Shown here in pieces: positions 1 to 12,015 of a DNA stretch of 64,000 nucleotides. The notes beneath the pieces are model-generated. The model saw nothing but the letters and a program-made list of their open reading frames with translations. It searched no databases and had not been told where the DNA came from. Source of the DNA: Myoxocephalus aenaeus (Eukaryota > Chordata > Actinopteri > Perciformes > Cottidae); contig JBAMJR010000040.1 of assembly GCA_038501785.1 (NCBI GenBank), positions 2,195,001 to 2,259,000 on the forward strand, in the 5' to 3' direction. A program made the translations under genes and the position numbers. How positions within the stretch are numbered: position 1 is the stretch's first letter; each line of letters begins with the position of its first letter.

Positions 1-59
1 CCAAATAAATCTACAGTTCCTGGAAAAAAATGGTGATGTAATTTACCTGAGATACAATA

Positions 60-85
60 TATTTAAATATATATATATACATATA

Positions 86-131
<46 letters not shown>
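60..131. repeat. (AT)n microsatellite
   Basis: Alternating A and T for about 70 bases with small interruptions (TATAC, ATTTA) in the first half and a clean run at the 3' end. It sits in AT-rich sequence. Confidence 0.9.
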
Positions 132-133
<2 letters not shown>

Positions 134-200
134 ACATATCAAACTATACATTTATTGTAGGTAATTTCATTGCTATTTTGTTTTCAGAAATGCCAGACAA

Positions 201-230
201 AGTTGGCTGTAGTTGGCTGTAGTTAAAATT
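201..230. repeat. Short tandem duplication (AGTTGGCTGT)
   Basis: A roughly ten-base unit, AGTTGGCTGT, is present twice in direct succession and is followed by a partial third start (AGTT). This looks like a simple local duplication. Confidence 0.7.
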
Positions 231-446
231 ATAATAATACACTCTAAGTTAAACCTAATGAATTGAGTTTTTTATTATTTACATGAGATAGTATGCAGGT
301 ATGCAAAATTACTTTTTATTAAGAGCTTTTAAGAAATTTTGCTCATTAAAGACTAACTGAGATAATAAAATGGCGAGATCAGACTGGTGGCAGCTGTAGT
401 TCATAATGCAACGATGGTATACTGCTAACAATTCAATCAAAAGTCC

Positions 447-449
<3 letters not shown>

Positions 450-513
<64 letters not shown>
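450..513 (+). repeat. (GT)n microsatellite
   Basis: About 32 uninterrupted TG units. In the sense transcript this would be a UG repeat. Confidence 0.97.
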
Positions 514-514
<1 letters not shown>

Positions 515-1330
515 GGATGCTGTAGTTCATGTATTGGATGGAGGTCAGGACTCTTGGTGAAACAGCTTCCATGAAGAACCTGCTCCATGGAAAACTGATT
601 TAGAATGCCCGATAAAAGTGGATAAACAACATTGTTTTCACAGGTTGCTCATGAGGGAATAAGCAGAGTGGGAACAGAAAAAGACAACTTATTTATTTTA
701 TTTCCAGTGCCACAGGTGCCCGCTTACGGCTTGTTGTTTTTTCGGATGACTCTTTTACTCTAAAGAGGGCAATTTATGTCCCTCTCCCGTCTCTCTCCAG
801 AGTCGAGGGCTGAAGTGGCTGGCTTATTTTAGCAGGGTCTCGTGGTCTTGACTTGTGGTGACATATTAATTGAGGGGTTCCTCTAAAGAAAAGAAAGTTC
901 AGTGTCACGATTGGTCCGACGTTGTTTGCGGAGCTTTGAAAATTGGTTCTGTTTGGCTGGAAAGCTCTCAGGTGTTTATTTACACATTAGAATGTTTCAG
1001 ATGGCAGCTGGCTCTCTCCCGCCTTCTGTATGTGTGTTTGAGTGTCTCTGTGTGTACGTCTGGATGCATATATGCCGTGTTTGCTCACTTATGTACATGC
1101 CAGCTGTGTCGTACATGTTTGCATGCGAGAGATAAAGACTTGTGGGGGGGGGGGGAGGGGGACAAGGGAGAGGAGGTGAGCGAGACAGTGTCCTCAGCTC
1201 ACCTGCCTCTTCTTCAGTTTCCACAGAGCTGCTTGTCCTCTTCATCCATTATTGACCACCAGCCTCTAGAAGTCATGACACCTCTAAAGAGGATAGCACA
1301 TTTGTTTTCCCAACTTTTCTCCAAGCCATT

Positions 1331-1331
<1 letters not shown>

Positions 1332-1413
<82 letters not shown>
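1332..1413 (+). repeat. (GT)n microsatellite
   Basis: About 41 uninterrupted GT units. A long CA array on the same strand begins 115 bases downstream, so the two arrays are complementary to each other. Confidence 0.97.
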
Positions 1414-1414
<1 letters not shown>

Positions 1415-1527
1415 TGTCATCAGTGTGGCTGAGGTGACCACTGCAGAATATAAACATTGGGAGCATTTACAGATTTGTGAAGTTGAATGCTAGGTCCTAC
1501 ATTCAGACTTCAGACACCCTTGCATTG

Positions 1528-1670
<143 letters not shown>

Positions 1671-1709
1671 ACTAGAAATACGTAGACTGTACATTAGAAG
1701 TGGATTTTC
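1671..1709 (+). repeat. 39-bp dispersed unit beside a CA array, copy 1
   Basis: These bases, starting ACTAGAAATACG and ending AAGTGGATTTTC, are an exact reverse complement of 17304-17342. Both copies touch a CA/GT array at the same end, so unit and array probably travelled together as part of an interspersed repeat. Sequence on the other side differs between copies. Element class not recognised. Confidence 0.85.
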
Positions 1710-1782
1710 TTCAACACAGGTGTAGTAGCTCGGCAGCCAATGAGTGTGTGGAAGTAGCTGCTCAGGCTCCTGTCTGAACACG

Positions 1783-1796
1783 GTTGCCAAGACAAC
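1783..1796 (+). promoter_or_regulatory. X-box-like RFX site
   Basis: GTTGCCAAGACAAC has two inverted half-sites (GTTGCC and its near complement GACAAC) separated by AA, close to the RFX-factor X-box consensus. Whether it functions is unknown. Confidence 0.35.
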
Positions 1797-2099
1797 AATT
1801 GTCTTAGCTGGCATTTCCGTGAAGAGGAACATTACAATAACACAAGACCTCAACAAATTAGTCAGTTGGAGCGCTGGAAAATGACACATTTGTTCTGTAT
1901 TTGCTCTGGAGAGAAGACCTCGTTATTTTCCATCTTCTGTGATTAGAAATGTTTTTGGAAGCATCATGGGAGACGCAAAAGAAAGTCAATTGTGGTGTAT
2001 TTCACAACATGGGATGAATTGTGTGAGTTTATTTTTGCATTGACCTCATGCTGTATGGAGGAAAGACACTGCTGATCTACATTTTGGACACAACATTTT

Positions 2100-5000
2100 T
2101 TGGCTTCACTTAAATAAAAACCCAATTTTGTCCATACACAAGTCTAGAAACAGAGAAACAGGCATGTGCACGCATGCACAGTCATGGCCTGCAGCAGGCA
2201 GATAAACGATCCAGATATATTAGCTGTCTTTTAATGAAGTGAGACTGATCTCTCTCTCCCTCTCTCTCCCTCCCTCTCTTTCACTATGTCTCTGCTCAAC
2301 TGAAGTATCAATAATAAGATTTATCTGTCTTCCCCCGCAGCCTTGATTCAATTATCTCCATCTCTCTGCCTCTTTCTCTTCCTCTGGCTCCCTCCCTATT
2401 TGCCCCTCCACTGTGGATCCGTTTCCAATTGAAGGCAGGTCATGCTTTGTGTTTCTATTTGTCATGACAGGGTTCCTTAACGAGTGGAGGCTCCCTTCCA
2501 CTGCGGCTTAATCTGATCTGGAAAGGGGGGAGGAAGGGAGGAAGGGATGGGGAACAGAGAGGTGGGGGTAACCAGGTAAAAGTGGGGTCACAAGTCGTTT
2601 ACCTCCAACTCCTCATTGTCTGCATTTCCCCTTTTTAGGAAAATTAGATTTGTGTGATCCCTTCTCCTCCCCCACTTCCAAACGTGTGTTTCGTGTCCAA
2701 TCTGAGGCCTTTGAAGTCTGAAGAGTCCCTTACCCCTCCACACGCCCACCTCAGCCAACCCCCCTTCTCCCCTAAACCCCACTACCCCCACCGTGCTGGC
2801 CTCCACCTACTTCCAGACATACCTCATTACCTGAGGCTGTATTGGAAGAAAGAGTGGCGGCTAATCAAATTGACTGCAGGTTTTCTGCGATCAGAGGAAG
2901 TGGCGGCCATTGAGGGGTCACTGGTTTAATGTTAGGCCTCAGGAAAATGTCATGAAGTGGAAAGAAAATGTGCGAAATAGTCTTAAAAATAACCAACAGT
3001 AGCTTTTCAATCTCAAGTCATGTGATCCTGTAAACATGAAAAGTTGTCTTGGCGGAGACACATTTTACAAACACACCATGTATTGTTGCAGTAACTCTGC
3101 TTCTTCTACTGTAAAGATAAAGTATCGCCGCTACGCTGCAATATGACATCAATACTGCTGCACAGTTCATTATGTATCCATCCTCTTACTTGCATGTAAT
3201 TAGCTAATAACAACACACTGATTTACAATTTATTTTGCCGAAATTTCAGAAAATAACTTCAAACTTCTCTTAAACTCTCAAAACACTGGGTATTTTCGCT
3301 AACTCCCATCAGCCAAAGGGAGAGCGAGTGAGGTAGCGAGTAAATTCAAAGAGACAGAGTTGAGTCTGTTTACAATTGGCAGGTCTGGAGTGTGAACATC
3401 TTGGGGTGAGCCTCTGGCTAATTTCACAGAAGCCGTGAATGAAGTCTTTCTTATGGCCTTCGCGATGCAAATGGCTGCATGCATATACACACACATGCAG
3501 TAAGTGTGCACATGCACAACTTGCCTCCTCCCTCAGAGAAACACACACTTGCATTTACACACACATCACTTGTTAGTGCACATGAGGGATGAGGCAGGGC
3601 AGCGCAGCTGTTGAAGCAGCTAAAGGCATTAGCTGGTACAGTTCAGCAGCTTCGCATTGGCCCAGAGTGTGTTGAGTGGAGGAGAGGGGGGGGGGGGTCT
3701 TGTTTTTCGGCTTGCTAGCCATTTGAGGTGCTCTTAGATTTCCGCGGGGAACCCCACGGGGTATGTGATGGATACCAAGCATCTGTCCTTTTGCTCTGCA
3801 CCGGATTGGGAATCCTACATTTTTTCAGAAGGAGGCAGGATGTACACCAGTGTTGGGTGCGTTACATGCTTAGGAAAAGTGCGAGACATCGTCAGGAGAA
3901 ATGTGTCACATAAAAAAAAGAGTTGCCATGTGAAGCTCTCAGAGGTGGTTTTACATCTATTTCATATTAATTTAGTGGGCAGAGTGACCTTCAGTGAGCT
4001 GCAGATGGAAGTTGAGCTCAACAGGACACAAGGACGTTGGTGGGCTTTGGTTCTTGTAGGAGTCAAAGGTGACTTTTAGGTTACTTTCCAAAACCACAAG
4101 GCCACTGATGCCACATTTCAACACAGTGATGCCTACTGTGTGATATTTCCATACCGGAATAATATGACTTCTGTTGGTGATCCACATCAGTATCCTGGAT
4201 GGAGTCTTTGTGTGGCAGCCGTCAACACCCTCATCCACAATGGCTGTTTCACACACACACACAACAACTGACATATTTATGATCTGTGTCGGGATGCCCG
4301 TAAATTCATGAATTGTTCCCTTCCACAGCTCAGCCGTAAAACTTTGGAGTGCTAAAAAAAAAAGAAGCAACAAACACAGGCTGCAGCGTTATTATTTTTA
4401 CAGCGTATTGTTGAATCGGCCATCTCACAAATCACCAGTTTTGTCCGTTTTTATTATTTCCCTTTCTGACAGACAATTGCAACTGAAAAGGAGAAAATCG
4501 CTCAGTTGTATTTGTCATGAATACAGATGTTTTTCCTTCCTGTGGGTGAGATGACGTGGTGTGCGACAGCTCTTCTGACCTTTCCTCAGTGTGCGTATGA
4601 ACTTGCCTGCCCTTCTCTGGCTCTTCCTTCGGGGCTGCACACACATTGGAGTCGGACTCAAAGTTGTGCTGACGGCCCTGCGATAGAAAGCCCCGACATG
4701 TTTTATGTACGTGTGTGTGTTGGCAAAGGGCGGCAGGAAGAAGCAGACAAGTCATCTTCGGTGAGTGTCCTCTGGCTCTGGCTTGGCGTTGACCTCTCAC
4801 ACACATTAAACCTCCACAGTTCTCTCCCTCTCCTCCCTCAACCTCTCTCCGCTGCCCACTGCCAGGCACTTTTGTTTTCACATGGTCCACTTCTCAGGGA
4901 ACATGCTCATATTTGTGGCTTTCGGGGTTGGCAGCAGAGTGTGCTGCGCCTGTCAAGTTTTTTTATTTCACTCCGACTTACCCCAGCACCCAAATTGAAC

Positions 5001-5390
5001 TGTTGAGTCATTTCCTGTCATCCCCCCTCAACCACCTCCCAATCCCATATTTGCCAATAACGTCAAATGCCATTGTTGAGCATCATGTCTTGCAGTATGT
5101 CTTTTCCTCTGTATAGTAGTCACCCACGATGAATGTATTAAAAAAAAAAAGTTTCCCTCCAAAAACATGACCACTGAAGAAAACCTCTCGAATCCAGATA
5201 AGAAATTGATGGACGGCTCATGGAGCCTCCAGCCTATTTGGCTCGTCAGAAATACATTTGTTTAAATGGCCTACAAAGCAAAAGCAAACAGTTTGGTCTT
5301 ATTGAGGACCCGCAAGACTGTTAGCATGAGCGCATGGTTAGATGAATCCTACACAAATAGGCCCGGGCTCATCCAAGGCATGTCACTGAA
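2100..5390. other. Unique intronic sequence without recognised features
   Basis: No exon, RNA gene or mobile element was recognised here. Pyrimidine-rich patches (2250-2420), CA-containing short runs (3480-3560) and a G run near 3685-3697 are present. A 133-codon open frame on the minus strand (3972-4373) has no recognisable family and no supporting splice or codon evidence. Confidence 0.6.

Positions 5391-5392
<2 letters not shown>

Positions 5393-5451
<59 letters not shown>
5393..5451 (+). repeat. (GA)n microsatellite
   Basis: About 29 GA units on the + strand, followed by degenerate GA/AAAG sequence to about 5480. It is the first of three purine-biased repeats within 600 bases. Confidence 0.97.
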
Positions 5452-5458
<7 letters not shown>

Positions 5459-5591
5459 AGAGAGAGGGAAAGGGAGAGAGCACGATGGTTATCTGAAGTG
5501 AGGTCAGAAATGAAACATGTCATAGCAAATTAGAGCCATGTTGTTTGAATTACTCCGGCCTGCTTCTTAAAGAACTGTCTGCCCCATGGAA

Positions 5592-5695
5592 AAAGAAGAA
5601 GAAGAAGAAGAAGAAGAAGAAGAAGAAGAAGAAGAAGAAGAAGAAGAAGAAGAAGAAGAAGAAGAAGAAGAAGAAGAAGAAGAAGAAGAAGAAAA
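5592..5695 (+). repeat. (GAA)n trinucleotide repeat
   Basis: About 34 near-perfect GAA units. All purines are on the + strand, which makes it a mirror repeat able in principle to form triplex DNA. It lies between the GA array at 5393 and the GAT array at 5939. Confidence 0.97.
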
Positions 5696-5938
5696 GTGGG
5701 CAAAGAGAGCGTATTGAGTAAGAAAAGCGAGAGACAAATGGAGGGACAAATGGGAAAAAGAAAGACACCAGCGGTAATTTACAGTGGGAGCAGAAGAGAT
5801 AAAGACATACAAAAATATGAGAAGAAAACAGTGCACGTTAGCAAGAGAGAAAACAGAGGGAGGGAAAGAAAAAAAAGATATAATGTTTTCTCTGGAACAA
5901 ATAATGTGACTTGGGCTGAGTCATGGGCCTGCCGAGGA

Positions 5939-5975
<37 letters not shown>
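5939..5975 (+). repeat. (ATG)n trinucleotide repeat
   Basis: About 12 perfect ATG units. Open frames reading it as poly-Met or poly-Asp are artefacts. Confidence 0.95.
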
Positions 5976-6640
5976 GAAGAAACCTTGGACTCTTTCCGAC
6001 TTCGAGCTAAGTTTGGGGCATCATTTACCAAACTACTGGAGAGGGGCCCCTGCCTATGTGTGTGTGTATGCAATAATAACCACATTCTCTAAGCATCTTC
6101 GGCCACCGGGGCCTGTTTGTATAGCTGGGAACAGGGATGGGCCAACACTCGTTAGGAAGACTATTTCGGAAGATGGGAGGGAAAAAACGGAGGGCTTCAG
6201 AGCAGAGGGATGATGAGAAGGGGGTGTGCAGAGGGACAGAGAGCCACAGACCGGCCCGTACAATCGTGACATGCTGAACAAGAGATGAGCTGGTTATCTT
6301 TGAGAAAATGGCCTCAGAGACTGAGATCCGTGCAGGGTTCCCAGAGAGTATTTCACAACTCGGGAGAGACTGAGAACGCTTTTTGAACACTGACAAATGG
6401 AGAGGCTCGATTGTTGGCTGAAAATAATCCGATCGAAAGTAATACCCCCCCCAGAAAAGCATCTCCTTACGCAATAGCCAAATATTTTAATACTTGTTTC
6501 CTTTCGTCTTCTCGAGTTTGTTTTAAAACGTCACTTTTTTTTTCATCTTGCACATGCGTTACTCCGTTTCCTAGCAAAGATAGACCTCACACAAGCACTT
6601 ACTTAAGCAATTATATGGATGTGGGAGTCTCTCTGTCTGT

Positions 6641-6643
<3 letters not shown>

Positions 6644-6680
<37 letters not shown>
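6644..6680 (+). repeat. (GT)n microsatellite
   Basis: About 18 GT units preceded by CTCTGTCTGTCTC, a short compound start. Confidence 0.95.
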
Positions 6681-6684
<4 letters not shown>

Positions 6685-8131
6685 TAATTAAAGAGGGATA
6701 TCTCTGTTTCAGCATATTGTGGATCCACACAAATAAAGGTTTTTAATGGATGCAAAACACGCTCGTACACACTCGCACAGAAAGGTATAAAGAGTACGAG
6801 CAGGGATAAGCCGAGCTGGTAATCTTCCCTTCAACAAAGGAATGCATTTATGAGACACGTGTGACAGTTTGTGTGTGCCTGTTTGTGTGTTAATGTGTGG
6901 GACTGGGACTGAGAACTCGCCCGGCCACAGCGTAAGTATCTCATTTTTCGTTGGTATTGTGTACAGCAGTGCGCCGCAGTGCAAGTCATGCCACCGTAAA
7001 CACAAGGGGGGACAGGCGTCTTTGAATAGCAGCAGTGTGTGTTGGAAGACATCAGGCGGGGAATCCATCACGTTACCACTGACAGGCCCAACGATGGGAA
7101 ATAAATATTTACTCTGAGCTTCCCCAAATCACATCCAGAGATTTCTCTCTGTTCTCTCTGTCTCTTCTTCTCTTGTCCTCCGTTACTATCCCTCTGTGTT
7201 TCAGTCAGTCCGTCCTCTTTTCTCTTCTTCCTCTTTGATTCCTTTTTTCTTTATCGTGGTCCCCCACGCAACACACGGCAGCGCAGGGGCCCATGTAGAC
7301 GTGGAACACAGGTCATGTTTCCACTCAAGCACACACACAAACGGGGGTCCAAACATATACACAAACATGCCCACCGCACACACATACATACTCACACACA
7401 CAAACACACTCGCGCGCACAGTCAGCCTGAGATATCCATCTGGGGTTTGTCATGTCAGACATGGCCCATGTCTCTCTCTCCTGTAATTATGGCAGTATTT
7501 ATTTTTTCAGATCGTCCCGCTGGGTTAGGAGCGTCCCGTCGTGTGGTTTGAACGTGGAAACACACTCCGCTCAAGACATCCAGCTTAGCAGAAAAATGGG
7601 CTCACAGTACATTGACTCGAAATTTGTAACCCATAATTCAGAGGTTTAATGTAATGTGGAGGAAGTGTGCACGTGCGCGTGCATGAGGCTGAATGCAAGT
7701 AGAGGAAAAAGCAGATGAGGCTGTAACTTTTCACAGCGGAGTAAACGCTCGACAGATTGAGTCTCGCCATTGCCAAGAGAGTGAGATTTGATATTATAAT
7801 GTCTCAACGCCTTACATAACACTTATGACCCAACCATAATGCCCGACTGACTTTGTAACAACTTCCGCATGTGTAATGTATAAATTTAGACTTGTTGCCT
7901 CACACAAGGGGGTCATGAGGAGTAACTTGTTACCGAGTTAAGATTCAAACTCAAAGCCTGTCTGTCAATTTCCAGTGTATATATATTTGTATTTATTTGT
8001 ATTTATGTAATCTTTATTTAATTAGGCTGTCTCACATCATATCATTGGTTAACTTGAGCAATTTCAGGTATAATGTGTGCATTAAGACATCACATGCCTT
8101 TTGTTATATGATTCTTTCTTATACATGTTTT

Positions 8132-8310
8132 GGGCTGAAACTATAAGTCAATTAACTGATCAGTGAATTAACAGAAGTAAGACGTTTCTTGGTCAAACAA
8201 ATAAACAAGCAATGTTTCACTAATGGCTCTGGGAAATTGTGATACGGTCCTTTACTGTTTTTTTTTGTGTACGATTAATCAAAAGAAATATCTAAAGGTT
8301 CATTGAAATT
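8132..8310 (+). repeat. Degenerate interspersed-repeat fragment (GGGCTGAAACTA type)
   Basis: The segment opens GGGCTGAAACTATAAGTC and continues with ATTAACTGATCAGTGAATTAAC. This resembles a diverged copy of the common fish repeat that begins GGGCTGCAACTA and continues with repeated ATTAATCG-like words. Similar wording occurs at 31673. The 3' limit is approximate and the family assignment is from memory of its general wording. Confidence 0.4.
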
Positions 8311-9089
8311 GTTATGTTCAGTGCCATATAGTCTTCCTGTTTCCAGTTCATCCAACTGTTACCAACTGAGTCCTACACAAAAAATATTATTGTCTTTTGG
8401 CTACTACAATTCTAATACTTTTGGCCACTTTGTCATCCCGGAAGCGTCGCGCCCCCTCTGGTTCCCCTCAGGTAAACACTCATGGCTCTGTCAGCACTGT
8501 TGCCGTTGTTTGTCAGCTGCGAGCCCAGCTGTCGCCATGTTGAAATCTCAGTGGAGTGTTATGTGGAGCATGCACCTTTTAAAGCTGTGTCGTCTGGAGA
8601 ATAACCATAAAGTTAAATAAACAGCTCTCTTAAAACTGTTTCAGCAAAGGTAGGATTTATTAAAGGCTATTAGATTACATTCACCTCATCCAAACTCCAC
8701 CAATCCCCAAATTGTGGTAAATCCCGCCTATCCTAAGGATGAGTGTTTCTTTTCTTACCCTTCCTCGTTTCCTCCGGGTTACACGAGTCATGGTAATGAC
8801 TGTGCGCTTGTGTTTGTGGGGATGTCTGCTCAGCTGAGGGGAGTCGCCCTCTGTCCTGGGCCCTCTCAATGAACTTGGTGCTCACGCCACCTTTTATACC
8901 GCTCATGGCCTCCTTTCACTGTTTCTTCCCTGTCTGTCTGTCTCCTCTTTTCTCTCCATCGCCTTACAAATCCTTTACCCTCTCACTGTCTTTTTATCAC
9001 TTTCCTCCAAGCTGCCTTATTCCTCTCTTGACAAAAACACAGATGAGTCCCCTTGAAAAAAAAAAAAAAAACGAACAAGATAGAGATAA

Positions 9090-9660
9090 TGGCAATCGGC
9101 CCGGGGTGCTAATCAACGACTATCGTGGGAAAAACGCGGGGGAACGGGGGTGGCGTTGGTGGTGGAGTTGGTGGTAGGAGGAAAACCAGGCCTATTGTCC
9201 TTGGGAGATTAAAGTCCCCGAAAAGGCGGCATTGTCCACCGACGGGGATAAATCTTCCTCCTCCCGTCACTCAGGGGTTGAATTCAATTCTCCTCAACCC
9301 CTCCGAAAAGAGAGGCTTATCTCCTGCTCAATGGCTTGTTGCGCTACAAGCCAGGCAGGAATGCACCAAGTTGTATCCCTGACACCCGCTCACTGAGTTA
9401 AAAAGGAATTAGAGTTTGGGGATGGGGAGGGGGTGGAGGGGAGCGAGAGTGAGAGAAAGTGAGTGCCTGAATCGCGACCTCTACTCTGCTCGAGGATGTG
9501 CGCTGTGTGGCAGATTGAGGTGCCGACAGGAGCAGACAGAAGACGAGGGGACGACAGAGCGGGATTGATTGACTGCTGCCGGGGGATTGAGGCCAGCGGA
9601 GAAGAATAGCGTCCCGCTCAGCCTGCTTTCTCCGGGGCTGCGAGCAGCATGGTAAACGGC
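9090..9660. promoter_or_regulatory. CpG-richer GC patch, possible regulatory block
   Basis: Roughly 33 CG dinucleotides were counted by eye across about 570 bases, well above surrounding intron. It is mostly purine-rich on the + strand. Near 9650 an ATG is immediately followed by GTAAAC, but no coding match supports an exon there. It could be an unmethylated regulatory element or a minor promoter. Confidence 0.3.
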
Positions 9661-10120
9661 TGCCCCATTGGAGGGCAGACAGAGGAGCCCCAGTGGAGGA
9701 AACCTCTTGGGATGCGGTCTGGATGCCACCTCACAAACTGACCCCCTCCTTCCCTTTCTTCCCTTTCCTTTGCCCTCTATTGCTACAGCAGCATCTCTGT
9801 AACTCCAGTCCAGCATCACTAGTTGCTAAGACCCACCGCTTCACAACACTCGGATGCCCCACACCCCCTCCGAACAGATTCAATTCAGACCCCCCTAGTC
9901 CCACGAAAAGGGATAGACGGAGACAGAGAAAGGATAGTTGGTAAATAAAAAGAACTTGTGCAGACTCGAGCCCATAGTCCTGCTCTGTTTGGCCCAAGGA
10001 GAAAAACAAGCTCTGTGTCCCCATTTTTCACCCCTTTCTCTTTCACTCTACCCCCATTGGAGCTATCTCCGGGAAGAGACACAAAAAGACAGAAGAGAGA
10101 AAGCGAGAGACATGGATGGT

Positions 10121-10121
<1 letters not shown>

Positions 10122-10158
<37 letters not shown>
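10122..10158 (+). repeat. (GA)n microsatellite
   Basis: About 18 GA units inside a purine-rich stretch. Confidence 0.95.
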
Positions 10159-10882
10159 AAGAGATATCGATATAACATTCACTGAATGCCCCTTCACTTT
10201 ACCACTCCTCTCCTTAGAAAACGTGAAAACAAGAGTTTCCCCTCTTTTGGACTCCCTTGTCGTCGTCGTTGTCCCCCATACCCTCCTCCTGTTGCCCCTT
10301 GTATGAAAAAAAAACAGGATTTTTCCGCTTTGCCACCAATTTCCCCGTTTGTTCTTTATGCCCACTCTGTCCTCGCTTTCACAATGCACCCCTCCTTCTC
10401 CTCACCCCCATTTACTGTGACTTGGCTCCACTTAATGACGGGGCTTACACCTGCTTACAGGATTAAATTAATTAGCACGAAACTGGGGTTGGGGAGGAGG
10501 AGGGGGGTTGGCAGAGGGGAGACAACAACAGGGGGTCAGGAGAAAAGTACAGCAGGAAGAAGGCACAATAAAGAAAGGACCGCTTGGTGGCTGGTGCTGG
10601 GCCTCATGTTGCCGGATGCTGGGGGTGGTAGTGGGTGTGAGGGAGGCGATGGCTTGTTTTCAGGAGAGGAAATGGGGTTGGCCAAAGAGACGTGGGGATG
10701 TGGGTTGTCGGGTGGTGTGTTGCGGGGACAAATGGACTCCTGAACATTGTTTGGGTGTGCAGGGTCAGAGGTGACAGCCGCCATTGTGGGGACACGTCTG
10801 CACAACAACACCACTGCTTCTTGTTCCTCATACCATAGCTCCCGCTTTTCCTGTCTCCACAGACAGGAACTACACAGGATAT

Positions 10883-10945
10883 CAGAATGAGAAATACTCT
10901 ATTGATCCCCGAGAGTAATTGTTTCCAACCTGGCGAGCGTAAGAT
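10883..10945 (+). mobile_element. Teleost interspersed-repeat fragment (TATTGATCCCCGAG type)
   Basis: The words CAGAATGAGAAATACTC and TATTGATCCCCGAGAG match a very common teleost dispersed repeat terminus usually worded ...ACTTTATTGATCCCCGAGGGG... Only this end fragment is seen. The element class was not assigned. Confidence 0.6.
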
Positions 10946-11778
10946 GAATCTAATGGATGACAAGGGGGATAAATGTCTATTTTGTGTCTTTAATCTTTGC
11001 TTTTTCCCCTGTGAAACACAAAATAGTCTGACCCCATACAATACATTTTAAAAAGACTGAATTAAATAAGAGGAATGGAGTACTAGAAGATAAGTGCTTT
11101 GCCATTGATTCAAGCATCAAATTACCATCAAGATTCACACTTTGCTTTCCATCCGCCAAACGTCACCCCTTCTGCAGTCCGTTATGTGATTACACGTTTT
11201 CACTTTTGATTGATACTTATAATGTGTTCTTTATTTAGAAAGGGGTCTATGAAAATGTACAGGCGTGGCTGTCCTCTGTCATCATTTCTCATGGCCTCAG
11301 TTATCTCTCTGTCCCTCTCGAGCTGCTAGATGTGCAGTTTGAAGGCTGGATCCATCACGATAAGCACTCACAGATGGGCTGCTAGGCCTGTCGTGCTAGC
11401 AGACTCGTTTCAGAAGTTTGGACTATCCTGCACTCCCTCTGTATATCTGTTGACAGAAAGACAAACTGTCCGCATTGAATAGGGGATCTTCCTGGCGTCT
11501 GTCATCAATGTAATTTAGGCATAAGAGCTGCTCAGAACTTTCTGGCAGTCTATTTAAAATGGGAGGCATTTGGATAACTCTGGCGAGCACTTACAAATAC
11601 ACAATGTTGTCCTTGTATGCAGGTTACAGCAATGGTCACATGACTGGAGGATAACGTGTTTCATACTCGTGCCTTTCAGTAGCCGCATGTCCTTGAACCT
11701 CTTACCTGTTCTCTCGCTGTCATTCAGTCTGAATAAGAGACCGTCAGATAAATGCTAAATGTAATGCAAATGTTTCCT

Positions 11779-11779
<1 letters not shown>

Positions 11780-11809
<30 letters not shown>
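11780..11809 (+). repeat. (CA)n microsatellite, short
   Basis: About 14 AC units. Confidence 0.95.
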
Positions 11810-11811
<2 letters not shown>

Positions 11812-11940
11812 GGGGACCTAGTTGATAACAGATGTGGCGTGGTCCGGCTCATTGCGTGGCAGTGGTCACTTCAATCCCTTCCATATGACAGTGATTAGGC
11901 AGGACGCACATAATGCTTTTAGATCCCTGCACTGCCTTCT

Positions 11941-11941
<1 letters not shown>

Positions 11942-12012
<71 letters not shown>
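11942..12012 (+). repeat. (CA)n microsatellite
   Basis: About 35 uninterrupted CA units, 130 bases after the shorter CA run at 11780. Confidence 0.97.

Positions 12013-12015
<3 letters not shown>

Noticed and set aside
3972..4373. Minus-strand 133-codon open frame as a possible gene or transposase fragment
   Set aside because: I could not match it to any transposase motif (no DDE/DDD or helix-turn-helix words) or any known family, and no splice or promoter evidence supports it.
5550..6010. Open frames with poly-Phe, poly-Ser, poly-Met or poly-Asp
   Set aside because: They come from the GAA and ATG trinucleotide repeats.
9056..9071. A-run as a retroposon tail
   Set aside because: No retroelement body, RNA polymerase III boxes or target-site duplication was seen next to it.
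10186..10743. 185-codon + strand open frame
   Set aside because: It spans purine/pyrimidine-biased sequence, which lowers stop frequency. Composition is biased and no family is recognised.
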